DNA of 10,324 nt from Lunasporangiospora selenospora (GCA_015680635.1 JAABOA010000386.1:5405-15728), one strand, 5' to 3'; numbered from the stretch's first letter, positions 1 to 8,628 are shown. The notes: a model not told the origin generated them from the sequence alone. Numbers and translations: made by a program.

Positions 1-5
1 CATTC

Positions 6-445
6 CTATTCAGCTCTATTAAGCATTTGACTTTTTCTATTATTATTCTCGTGGACTTGATACTCATGGACCTTTGTGTCAACACCAGGTATCAACAACT
101 AGTAAAGGTATGTAAGAGTGTCTAAAAGTGTCAACCTATTGACTCATCCTCTCATAGACTTTTTTTTTCTTCTGGGTCTTTATCCTCAAGGAGAATCCTG
201 CGACACTTTACTTGATCTTCATCTAGTGGATTGATTAGTCTTTCATTGCATTTGAAGAAAGCGACCTTCTCAACTGTTTGACCTATGTTCTTCTTGGTAA
301 AACACTCTCCTCTTTGATTGACATGTCTTGATAGTCGACGACCTTAAAGCTTCCAATTATTATTTTTTCATGCTATAGTCTCATGAACTGCCAGGTCTTT
401 GGTAAAGCCGGCTTTACTAATGCTTGTTCAAATCCACACAAAGAT
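6..445 (-). pseudogene. Broken minus-strand coding remnant, unrecognised
   Basis: Read on the minus strand, this stretch gives protein-like text in several consecutive frames. From 343 to 152 there are 63 open codons without an ATG, containing pieces such as VEKVAFFKCNERLINPLDED and RRILLEDKDPEE, ending in TGA. Upstream of this, around 378-445, another frame reads GFEQALVKPALPKTWQFMRL and then hits a TAG at 375-373. Downstream, from 137 to 9, a third frame reads through one internal TAG (101-99) and ends in a TAG at 8-6, with text such as LLIPGVDTKVHEYQ. At least two frame changes and two stops would be needed to make one gene, so decay is the simplest reading. Undetected introns are an alternative. 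I recognise no domain, and the coding nature itself is uncertain. Confidence 0.25.
402..417. repeat. 16-base perfect palindrome
   Basis: The sequence GTAAAGCCGGCTTTAC equals its own reverse complement; the bases just outside do not extend it. It lies inside the minus-strand coding-like stretch and may be chance, or a dyad binding site or small hairpin. No second copy was seen in the window. Confidence 0.5.
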
Positions 446-517
446 TTTGACCTCTCTTTTGTGTATCAAAAAAAAAAAACTGTATGATTGATTAAGGCAT
501 AGTTTCTCTTTTCTCCC

Positions 518-572
518 CATTGTCCATGTAACGGTGTCTCTATGGCCACAAGTGGCCAAGAATTGGACAATG
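518..572. repeat. Nested inverted repeats (two-stem hairpin)
   Basis: An outer pair CATTGTCCA (518-526) and TGGACAATG (564-572) encloses an inner pair TGGCCAC (543-549) and GTGGCCA (552-558) with a two-base loop. All arms are perfect. The block lies about 180 bases upstream of the transposase start codon. It could be a folding structure, a binding site or the remains of an element end. It has no counterpart downstream of the transposase. Confidence 0.5.
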
Positions 573-752
573 TAGATGAAAAAAATAAAAATGTCAAGAC
601 TATTTCCCTTGTCTGGGCAAGAGTATCAAGAATACGATTTCGCATCGTACCCTGGGGGAAATCCATCCTGATCCATCACGTGAAGCTAGCATTATCAATA
701 AAGAAATTCTTTTCACACGCCTTTCTCCTCCATCTCGTAACTCCAGCACAAA

Positions 753-1808
753 ATGTCGCCCACCCCTGACTACAAAATCGAAGTCGAAAGGCTACTAAAG
801 AAGGGACTCACAGTTAAGGAAACGGCAAAACATGTGAAAATTCCTATGTCGAAAGTGTATGATATCCGCCTCAGCAATATAGTGAGGGGGGAGGTGTATA
901 AAAACTCGCCTCCAAGGAAATTAACGGCAGAGGTGTTGGAGCATCTCAAGGTGAATTTCAAGAGCGGCAAGATCAGAACTTGCAAAGAAGGTTCGAGAGA
1001 GGCGAGTCGGTTGCTTTCTCGGTCAATCTCTGGTACCACGGTTCTCCAGACTATCAAAGCAGCTGGATCTGTCGTCAAAAAGCTTGAGAGGAGACCAATA
1101 CAGATAAGACCAACATTCAAAAGACGAGCACAAATCGCCAAAAAATATATAGAGTGGACCGTCGACGACTGGGCAAGGGTTGTATGGTCGAATGAATGCA
1201 CGATTGGCTTGACGTTTTCCAAAGGGATCAAGTTCGTGTGGGACGATGCTCCAGGAGACGTCGTCACTCGCTTGGCGCATGGAACAGACAGGTGTGGAAG
1301 TGAAGCTGTCTCTGTGTGGTCATGCATGTCGTGGCATGGACCTGGTTGCATCACGTTGGTTGATGAGACTTTGGATTCCCAAGCCTATATCCAGATACTG
1401 CGGGATGATTTGCAAATATCAATCAAAGAATGGGGCGTGGAAAAAGACAGACTCGTACTTCAACACGACAACGATCTGAAGCATACTTCAGCTGATACCA
1501 AGAAATATTTGGAATCGATCAATATGATGGAGGAGGAAGGCACGCTGCTACATTGGCCATCGCAGCTCGCCGACTTGAATCCCATCGAGCACGTGTGGGC
1601 ATACCTAGAGGAACAGATTGCAGCTTACCCAGAACTCCCAAAGAGTCGCCACGAAATATGGAACGCAATCGCTGCGGAGTGGTGCAAAATCCCAGTTGAC
1701 TTTTGTCGCTCTCTCATTAGTAGCATGCCAAAGAAACTTGGCGCTGTCCATCGTAAAGAGAACGTTGAAGAGTTGTGCGGACAAAATATAAGCGATTTGC
1801 TCTCTTGA
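753..1808 (+). CDS. Tc1/mariner-type transposase, first catalytic Asp replaced
   Basis: This is one unbroken 351-residue ORF of the usual Tc1 transposase length, with a good start context (CACAAAATGTC). Residues about 8-42 form the first helix-turn-helix (KKGLTVKETAKHVKIPMSKV). Residues about 52-105 form the second DNA-binding subdomain (PPRKL, then SGKIRT). Residues 133-140 give the IEWTVDDW block that precedes the catalytic core. The family's VxFSDE motif reads VVWSNE at 143-148, so the first metal-binding Asp is Asn147 (codon AAT at 1191-1193). The second Asp is intact (LQHDND, Asp239), as is the third acidic residue (ADLNPIEHVW, Glu279). The Asp239-Glu279 gap is 39 residues, longer than the DD34E of Tc1 itself. 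No terminal inverted repeats longer than 9 bases were found around it. A CACGTG hexamer lies at 677-682. By family knowledge it should be inactive for transposition; an inactivated copy and a domesticated protein are both possible. Confidence 0.88.
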   Translation: MSPTPDYKIEVERLLKKGLTVKETAKHVKIPMSKVYDIRLSNIVRGEVYKNSPPRKLTAEVLEHLKVNFKSGKIRTCKEGSREASRLLSRSISGTTVLQTIKAAGSVVKKLERRPIQIRPTFKRRAQIAKKYIEWTVDDWARVVWSNECTIGLTFSKGIKFVWDDAPGDVVTRLAHGTDRCGSEAVSVWSCMSWHGPGCITLVDETLDSQAYIQILRDDLQISIKEWGVEKDRLVLQHDNDLKHTSADTKKYLESINMMEEEGTLLHWPSQLADLNPIEHVWAYLEEQIAAYPELPKSRHEIWNAIAAEWCKIPVDFCRSLISSMPKKLGAVHRKENVEELCGQNISDLLS

Positions 1809-2141
1809 TTTCGAGGGTAGGGTGCGAATCCACTCCAATACTCTTCATGGACAGTTGCCCTTTCATCCGCGGTCGCACTCGAGTTTTGCATTTGTAGTCA
1901 TCTCCTTGACCAGAATAGGCCCCTCCATGAGGTCAAATACAATAGGTATTGCAGAGCAATGTGAAAATTATTATAAAAAAAATAGCATTGGAGCTTTGGA
2001 ACATTTTTGAACTTTGCCGCAATTGAGCCTTATGATACATAGTAAACAAAGCCTTTGTATAGGCGAGAGATTTCCTTTGCTAGTCTTGTCAAATAAAAGT
2101 AAAGATGGTACATTTGAACCGCCTCCTTCTCCCTCTGTTGA
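1809..2141. other. Convergent intergenic region with candidate poly(A) signal
   Basis: This stretch separates the ends of the plus-strand transposase ORF and the minus-strand NRDE2 gene, so it should hold both 3' ends. A plus-strand AATAAA sits at 2092-2097. AT-rich tracts around 1968-1985 could serve minus-strand 3' end formation. No ORF, RNA gene or right-hand terminal repeat was recognised. Confidence 0.4.
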
Positions 2142-5100
2142 TCACTCGCTAGTCGCGTCCTCAGGCTCTCTATCACTTGGCTCCGACTCCTCATCGCTCA
2201 CAGTCTCCATGGCCTTTCTCTCGGGTAGCTCGTGCCTTACCCGAATCTCTTTTTCGAGCATGGTCTCGTAGATTTGTTCAAGCTCCACATTCGTAAACAA
2301 TTTCCGGAATCGAGGCTCGAACGCAAGCATGTACAGGTCTTTGCACCACGGACAATCGTTTAAAGCTCTCATCAATAAAGCCTTAACTTTGAGCGGTTGT
2401 GTGTTGCGCGCGAGTTTCTTGTCTTTCTTTTGATCCTTGTCCTTGCGCTTCGTAGTCGGTTGAGGCGTTATCAGAGCTTGCGCTGCATGTTCTCGGAGCT
2501 CGAGCTCAATATAGATCATCCAAAGACTAGGACTTGAGCTAAACGATTCCGACCGGCTCGAGTCCAGTGCCGACTCGAGCAAAGTCCGGATCATATGCGC
2601 ATTAAACGGCTCTTGATGCCACAATTCATAAAAGAGTCCAAATACCCATAGACCCGCCGGGCTGCCTCCTTGGACCGCTCCGCGGCTCCCTCGGATGGAG
2701 TGGCTGTTACTCGAGAGTCCTCTTGTCGAATGATCCAATCCTCCCACAGCCTCAGTCACCCAGGACCTGACATGTCCATACGTCCGCTGCTGTGCCTCGG
2801 TCCAGAAGAACAGTGACTGTAGGATACTGCAATTTGGAAATCGCTCCAGTCCAGACCTAACAATCCGTCGAAGGTCTCGTGGCTGGAATCCTCGACTACC
2901 TCCTCCGCCTCTCTTTCCTGAACGACTCTGCGACAAGGCCTGCAAAGAATGAATATGCACAAGCTTGGCCATGTGGATCCAGACCAGCTCCGCCTCAGCG
3001 CCTATGCACACCTTCTTTTTGACCACCTTGATGCTGTCCGTGTTGCGAATCGCTGCGAGACCAGACTCGAGCAGTAGAGACATGGAGGTGACATTTCGTC
3101 GACTTAGACCAGACCGGGTTGCCATAGCCTCGGCTACTTCATCTACCTCAATCTCTTGATCAGGATTTCGGAAATCTAGTTCTTGGATGGCAGTCTCAAA
3201 TACCTTGACCGCCGCCTCGACCTCGGATCCAGCGGGTGCCGTCAAGTACTCGAACCAAGCATAGCACACAATCAAGTCGAGAGCAGGCTCAAACCACTTG
3301 ACCCCGTTTGGCTCTTTCACGGTCCCTACTGTAGGAGTGGTTCTAGGACGACCCAGATTGAGTTGAGCTACCTTTTGAGAATAGAATTGGCGTCCTTTGA
3401 GTAGTCGTGTAGGACTGGGTGCTGGTACCTCTTTGTTGTCGGTTATTATGTCTTTTGTTTGAAATGGAATGGAGTGAATGATAAAAGGTAAACTTCTTTA
3501 GAACTCGAGAGCACATTTCTACACGGATTTCTCTCTCACTCAAGCATCGCAATAGGAAGAAAAAAAAAGGAGGGTCCTTTACCTGCACTCCCTTCTGCAA
3601 AGGTCAATAAAATCGCCAATGCTGTACTATCACGACCTTGCTCCCATTCAAGTTCTGCATAGTTACGAAAGAGCAACGGCGCCCTTGCTTGGTTCTCGGG
3701 AGGAAATGAGGGATACATGGACAGCGCTGTAGTATATATTTTCTTGGCCTAGCATTCCATATCAAATAGTCAAAGTGTTTTCGATTCATAAAGGTCGCTG
3801 TTAACCTCTCAATCGAATCTTTCTGATGGTCCATACGTCTGAAGAGCTGCGGTTCACAATTACCTCTGCCATACGGCCCAATGCCTTTTCAGCTAGTGCA
3901 TAAGCATTCCAGAATTCTAGATCCATCCGCTGGGATTTCAAGTACTTTTTAGCCAACTTCTGGCCCTTGGAGGCAGAACGAGTATCCATGGTTTCAAACA
4001 TTAGGTGGTATATCGAAAAATTCTTTCGGTGATACTCGGAAATGGGCAAGACTTCTTGTATTTGTTGAAACGAATTCCTAGTGACCACATTATTTTGGGG
4101 GAAGGGGTTTGAATTGATGTTGGTTAGCCTTCTTCGGTTCTTAAGACATACCGCCAAAACAGTCAACAGAGCAATTCATTGAATCGGCAATAACTCACTG
4201 GATAGTTTGCTTGAATGACAGGGGCGAGTCCAATTCATTGGCGACACTGGCCCACGGATACATGGCCTTGTCATGATCCAAGGGACCAAAGATTGCGTCA
4301 GGACTCTGTGCAAAAATCCGCAGAGGGTGCTTCCAGACACTGCTCCAGTCTCGGTCATTAGGATCCTGGTCACCTTCCAACTGTCCACTCTCAATCTCGG
4401 AAAGGACACGTTTAATCGCCTGCTCCCGTGTCTGAGAAGGCGGAAAGAAGCGCTTCAGACCCAGGTTTGACTCAATAGTCGATCGGATGTCCATTCCGAG
4501 ATCAATTAATAATCCGTCGTAAAAGTACGGATTGTAAAGACTTGGTCGCGCCGAAACAGTCTTTGCTAGTTGAGCTGATGATGCAGATTGCAGGCCACTG
4601 GACCCCGATAGGGAATTGATGGGCAATCCCATAAAACTAAAGATACAATCCATAAACTGAGCTCGAGCATCGGTGGTATGAAGAAAGGCGATATATGGTC
4701 GAATGTCCTCAAAAATAATAATCCCATATGGATCGTCGAGTAATTGGCTTGGAAGGTTCTCTATTTATTTTTATTTTTTTTCCAAAAATAAAATACAAAT
4801 GGCTCATTAGAATCAATGCAGAATATCGATGCTTCCGTTCAATAAAGTCCTTAGTAACAGTTGACCCGCAACGTCCACCTACCTGTGGTTCTAACAGGGA
4901 ACCAACAAATCGAACTGAGCTCCTTCTCGACATGTGCCCATCGCTCAAAATGATATCGGTCCACATCTTCACCCACGAGGGCGCTCAACCGTTCGTCATC
5001 CTCGTCCCGTGGTGCTGGGAGGGTTGTCGTTTCCAATAAGTTTTCTATAGCGACCTCATCTTCCTCGGTGACATAATGGGCCCAGCCCTTAGCACCTTTT

Positions 5101-7603
5101 TCTCCGAATCTAGGAAGTTCCGAATCCCAGTACTCTTCCAAACTGCCAATCTGGACCTGCCATGGCTCTGACATGAGACTAGGGGGCATATTAAACAGGA
5201 ATTCGACCTGACCCTGCAGTATCCCTTGTGCGCGTTCCACAAAACCTAGCATAGAAAATAGTCGAGGGTTTCAGTACATTTGGAACTGCAAACAAGATAC
5301 CAGCACCCTGTGATCTTATTTTTTAAAAAATAAATACCTGCTTGCTTCAAAAAAGTCCATGTTCTGGCAATAACATGAACGATGACCATCTCAATTCGAA
5401 CGAGCTTCGATCTGCTCTCAGCCGCCGAGTCCGTTGTCTCTTGTCGATAAATGTTCATCCAAGTAGACCGTGCTGCCTGTCGAAGTCTCTGAAGTGCATC
5501 CGCAATGACTTGAAGAAAACTCTTGACCGAAAAGCTCAGGAAATGGCGTTGTCTAAAATCCAAGTACTCGATCCAAAGTCCAGGACATGTCAATTGGGTC
5601 TCATTCGACCGCAAAATTTCATCCCACTTGGTCAACACTTTGGTCGGCTCCAAAGAGACTCGACAGAAGTGGATGTAGGCCAATAAAAGCTGTTCGTGCA
5701 TCGGGTTGGATTGTAGTGCCCTCTCAAAGATGCTAGCCTTGACTTCAACATGTCCAGCGGACCATCCCGAGGTAGCCTTCATAGATTTCCTGCCCGATAT
5801 TAGGTCGATATCGTCTTCAACAGCAATATACTCAAGCCATTTCGCAGGCTGCTTGGGGTCCTATCACAAAAAAAACGAGTCCAACCCAACGACCACTGTC
5901 AGAATACGGGAAGAAAAAAAAAGAATGTCATCCCAAGTTTAAAAAGATATACAGCATTTGTCAAGAGCTCATCAACCAGTACCTTTCTCAAGTCAGCGTC
6001 AAGCATCATTCTCCTTCTCCGCAGTACGTCCATGATGCTTTCGGCAACTTCTTCTTCCTGATCGCTAGTCGTCTGCATCAAATCCGCATCGGTCTCTTTG
6101 TGCACAGATTTGCCATGGATATCCCGATAGTCTACAGTTTTTTGCCTGCCCTCACTATCCATATCACTGTCTTCAGAAGAGTCACTCTCACCACCACTCT
6201 CATCTCGATCACGCTGCCTCTCGGCGAATGACCGAAAGTCTAGAGAAATGTAGTCGGGTTCATTTGGATGAACACCTCGAGACCTTGCCAATTCTTCTGC
6301 TTTGGCTCTAGATATTCTCTTGTACTCATAGTTGCGATCCCTCCAAGTGGCACGGGCGTCGCTATATCGTACAGATTTCGATTGGCGGCCTGTACCTGCG
6401 ATTTTCATTGCTATCATTCTATTACCGATGGATCGCGACTTTTCGTAATCAATGACCAGGTTAGAAGGAAGTCCAAGGACTCGACCGCCTAGAAGATTTC
6501 CAGGAGAGAGCAAACAAAGAAAAGAAAGATGGTTAGGAGGGACAATTGGAACGCGCCGACATTATATGATCTGATTGTGGTTCAGATAAATTAAGGGAAT
6601 ACTTGCCTCCAGCACGCTTAAACTTTGGCACCGTGCTCAGATCAAGGCCACCATAGCGATTACTATCCTTATCACCCTTGACATCAATCGCCCACTCCCC
6701 TGGCTGATGTTTCTGTGTCTTTTGCCATGAAGGGAGTGTTGGAGGCGGTCGTCCAAATGGTCTCATCTGTCCCTGATGTACAGGTCGTTTTTGGTCTTGT
6801 TCCAGATCGCGTTCTCGATCCCGGTCACGACGACTAAACCACGACTCGCCCTCATTGTTGTCGCGGTCTTTGCTGGCTGCATTGAAATCCTTTCTTTCTG
6901 AACTAGAGGGTTCGTGTCGACTCTTTTTCCGAACCGGAGAATATGAGGATCTAGTGCTGGAAGAGCGATCATCTCGCGATCGATACTGTTCTTTGTCGCG
7001 AACGCCGTATGAGTCTCTATCCCGAGACCAGTCTTTATCGCGGCTCCTGTCTGGACCTCTGTCCCTGTCTCTGTCTCTATCCTTGTTGCCAGATCTCTCC
7101 TTTGGTTTTCTCCTGTCCCTGTCCCTGTCCTTATCCCTATCCCTATCCCTATCCCTTTCCCTGCCTCCATCTCTGTCTCTGTCACGAGAGCTACGTCTTT
7201 GCGCGCTCGATCTCTCCGTGCTCCTGCTCCTATCCCTGTTCTTGCTTCGACTAGAACTCTTGTCAGGACTTCTGCTTCGTTTCCTACGCCTCTCACTACT
7301 CTTTTCGCGACGCGTTCTATCACGTCCAGAGTCCCTGTCCTCGTCTGTTCGCCTCGGCTTTTTTTCCTTTGACCTTGTCCGGACTCTACCCTTCGTGATC
7401 TCAGACGCCTGGTCCGATTCAATACTATTCCGTGATGCAAATGGCGCCGGCGAAGTGGAAAAAGTTGAAGCAGAGATTTTTGCGACGGGGAAGGATGAAA
7501 ATGAAGGTATAGTATCCATTGCTGAAGCTGCGGTATCTGAAGCTGTCACTGGCATCGATCTGTTCGGGAGGAGAAAATCCGGGAAACTGTCAAAGCACGG
7601 CAT
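2142..7603 (-). CDS. NRDE2: NRDE2/Nrl1-family nuclear RNA surveillance protein, eight exons
   Basis: Exons: 7603-6607, 6488-5983, 5860-5338, 5245-4883, 4760-4199, 4077-3864, 3748-3583, 3451-2142. They total 4641 bases, giving 1546 residues plus stop, with all junction phases consistent. Residues about 85-245 are rich in RS, RD and RE. About 315-345 (DSNRYGGL, then PKFKRAGGGRVLGL) matches the stretch through which human NRDE2 binds the exosome helicase MTR4. Helical HAT-type repeats follow from about 500 onward. Strong family landmarks are EEYWDSELPRFGEKGAKGW near 712-730, DPYGIIIFEDI in exon 5, AKKIYTTAL at the exon 7 start, and NDCPWCKDLY near 1475 followed by EKEIRVR. The family acts in the nucleus in RNA decay, splicing and heterochromatin/RNAi pathways. 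Human NRDE2 has 1164 residues; the extra length here is partly the N-terminus. The start at 7603 is the first in-frame ATG after an upstream TAG; an upstream first exon is possible. The tail is acidic. Confidence 0.93.
3452..3582 (-). other. NRDE2 intron 7 with two possible acceptors
   Basis: The donor is GCAG|GTAAAG, phase 1. Two AAG acceptors keep the frame: ACAAAAG (exon from 3451) and ACAACAAAG (exon from 3430). They differ by seven residues. The first is chosen because it is nearer to the usual intron length here (131 rather than 152 bases) and follows a more pyrimidine-rich tract. Confidence 0.55.
3749..3863 (-). other. NRDE2 intron 6
   Basis: The donor is GAG|GTAATT and the acceptor AATGCTAG|GCC, phase 0, length 115 bases, with a TTAAC branch-like site. 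It joins GRMAE to AKKIYTTAL, matching ARKVFDTAL in the human protein. Confidence 0.85.
4078..4198 (-). other. NRDE2 intron 5
   Basis: The donor is CA|GTGAGT and the acceptor CACTAG|G, phase 2, length 121 bases, with a CTAAC branch site. It joins FKQTI to QNSFQQIQEVLPISE. Confidence 0.85.
4761..4882 (-). other. NRDE2 intron 4
   Basis: The donor is CACAG|GTAGGT and the acceptor AAATAG|AG, phase 1, length 122 bases, with a CTAAT branch-like site about 60 bases before the acceptor. It links the RTT end of exon 4 to ENLPSQLLDDPYG. Confidence 0.8.
5246..5337 (-). other. NRDE2 intron 3
   Basis: The donor is GCAG|GTATTT and the acceptor TGCTAG|GT, phase 1, length 92 bases. It restores the FLKQAGFVERA sequence that matches FLRQAG in the human protein. 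Confidence 0.85.
5861..5982 (-). other. NRDE2 intron 2 with two possible donors
   Basis: The acceptor GTGATAG precedes GAC CCC AAG. A CTGAC branch-like site lies about 35 bases upstream. The donor used in the model is AAAG|GTACTG (5982), giving LRKDPKQPAKW, which resembles other NRDE2 proteins. A second phase-0 donor, GTATAT at 5952, would add ten residues without changing frame. The intron is 122 or 92 bases. Confidence 0.6.
6489..6606 (-). other. NRDE2 intron 1, GC-AG type
   Basis: The donor is GGAG|GCAAGT and the acceptor TTCTAG, with a CTAAC branch site about 45 bases upstream of the acceptor. Splicing joins KFKRAG to GGRVLGL, which lines up with the conserved stretch in human NRDE2. The nearby GT donor (GTATTC) would put a stop in exon 2 after a few codons, so the GC donor is required. 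The intron is 118 bases. Confidence 0.85.
7056..7165. repeat. Six-base tandem repeat coding for Arg-Asp
   Basis: On the plus strand the units are CCCTGT, CCCTAT and similar hexamers, densest at 7112-7165. On the minus strand they encode alternating Arg-Asp (or Lys-Asp) pairs in NRDE2 exon 1. The unit is not the fungal telomere repeat (CCCTAA). The repeat keeps the opposite strand free of stops and creates a spurious Leu-Ser-rich ORF. Confidence 0.85.
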
Positions 7604-8001
7604 CCCAGAGGCTCCTCCAGATCCTGTGTCCACATCCCCTGTCCTTGCAAGCCTCGTCGACGTCTACAGCATTTTAAATAACGGGGGGTAGTGAGAAAAG
7701 ATAGGAGAGAGAGGGAAATGGTCAAGAACGATCAGCACCAAAACAAAAGCATTCATTCCAGATGGTAGCGAAACATATTGCCGATGCCAAGGTAGTATGC
7801 TACAAAGAGTTTGTCGTATTTATTACCAGGCGAGTCTTTAGGTCGAGATCATCGAGATCTTCTGCATGGAAACGTCTGGAGCCTGATTCCTCCATGTCAT
7901 TTCAGATGCTGCAAGAAGAAGAGTATTTCTCTCGCAGAAGGGCCGGAGGCACGTCTTTTACTAGGATAAACAGTCCACCCATTCCACTCGAATACTCCGC
8001 T
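7604..8001 (-). promoter_or_regulatory. Upstream region of NRDE2
   Basis: This stretch must carry the NRDE2 promoter and 5' leader. A minus-strand TTATTTAAAAT, TATA-like, lies about 65-75 bases before the chosen ATG. On the minus strand there is also a short ORF at 7895-7800 starting MEESGSRRFHAEDLDDLDL. It contains a GTAATA donor at 7826 and could be an upstream first exon. A plus-strand ORF at 7762-8025 covers the same bases and has no recognisable content. Confidence 0.35.
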
Positions 8002-8382
8002 GCGCCCATCATTGCCCTTGACTAGACAAGTCCTGTTGATGGAGAGACCACCCCCAACGCATTCTCTGTCGAGATTCCTGTAAATGACATTACTATTGAC
8101 CCCCCAAGAAGCTCATCAAGACCAAGTAATCCTGACATGTTCTTTTGGAGTCGAAGCAAAGGACTTTATCCTCTGGTATGTCTTGATCCCTGTTGATGAT
8201 AGTGACGACGAGACCCCGACCTTGCTTGACAACCTGCCTGTCCACAAGAACACTGAGGGTAACCCATCATGCTCTTTGCCAATGCTTTACAAGAGGATTC
8301 AATTCGTGTCATTTGTTCAACGACTGCTGCCAGGCGCTACAAACGTGCTGCTCTCTTTCAAAATGTGCTAGTCCTCGAGTGA
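8002..8382 (+). pseudogene. Decayed Crinkler (CRN) N-terminal header domain
   Basis: Crinkler proteins are secreted or nuclear effectors with a ubiquitin-like N-terminal header followed by a variable nuclease or kinase-type C-terminus. They are known from oomycetes and expanded in several early-diverging fungi. Here the header landmarks appear in order but in different frames. VDGETTPNAFSVEIP (from 8035) is in one frame, KKLIKTK (8106-8126) in a second. VEAKDFILWYVLIPVDD and SDDETPTLLDNLP (about 8150-8240) are in a third, and ALQEDSIRVIC (about 8284-8316) is back in the first. A TAG at 8023-8025 lies just before the header. At least four frame changes are needed, one at the C-run at 8099-8105. 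No C-terminal effector domain was recognised; the last frame stops at 8380-8382. I infer a dead copy. The header identification rests on remembered family features, not an alignment. Confidence 0.7.
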
Positions 8383-8628
8383 AGACTGAGAGTCTGCAAA
8401 GACTGGCAGCTCATTTCTTGCATGTTTGTGGAGCAGTCAGAATTGCTGAAGACTTTATCATTCCTTTTAATCCCCTTGACAATTTCCAGTGGTGACATGC
8501 TTGCGAGCCCCATAGGGGGAAAAATGCGCTACGGAACGTGGCCGTTTCGTTACTTTTTTGTAGTATTGCCTTTCAAACCCCCCCCCCCACAGATATGGGT
8601 TGTTCACAACACTACCCCCTGCATTGCT

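Noticed and set aside
108-157. Plus-strand intron-like segment GTATGT...CATAG
   Set aside because: The flanking plus-strand frames are short and not protein-like, whereas the minus strand of the same bases reads better.
770-1354. Minus-strand ORF of 194 codons
   Set aside because: It lies opposite the transposase, whose plus-strand reading has clear family motifs; the minus reading has none.
1813-1836. tRNA T-arm-like GGTGCGAATCC
   Set aside because: No acceptor, D or anticodon stem could be paired around it.
446-1937. Possible terminal inverted repeats of the transposon: TTTGACCTC/GAGGTCAAA (446-454, 1929-1937) and TGTCCATG/CATGGACA (521-528, 1846-1853)
   Set aside because: The matches stop at 9 and 8 bases, do not extend on either side, and are expected by chance in regions this long. 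The second does not have the layout of element ends.
6855-7691. Plus-strand ORF of 278 codons rich in Leu-Ser
   Set aside because: It is the antisense shadow of the Arg-Asp hexamer repeat in NRDE2 exon 1. Its composition is pure repeat and it matches no family.
8578-8588. Run of eleven C followed by ACAG
   Set aside because: It looks like a pyrimidine tract with acceptor, but no donor or coding frame joins it sensibly. It is probably a simple repeat.
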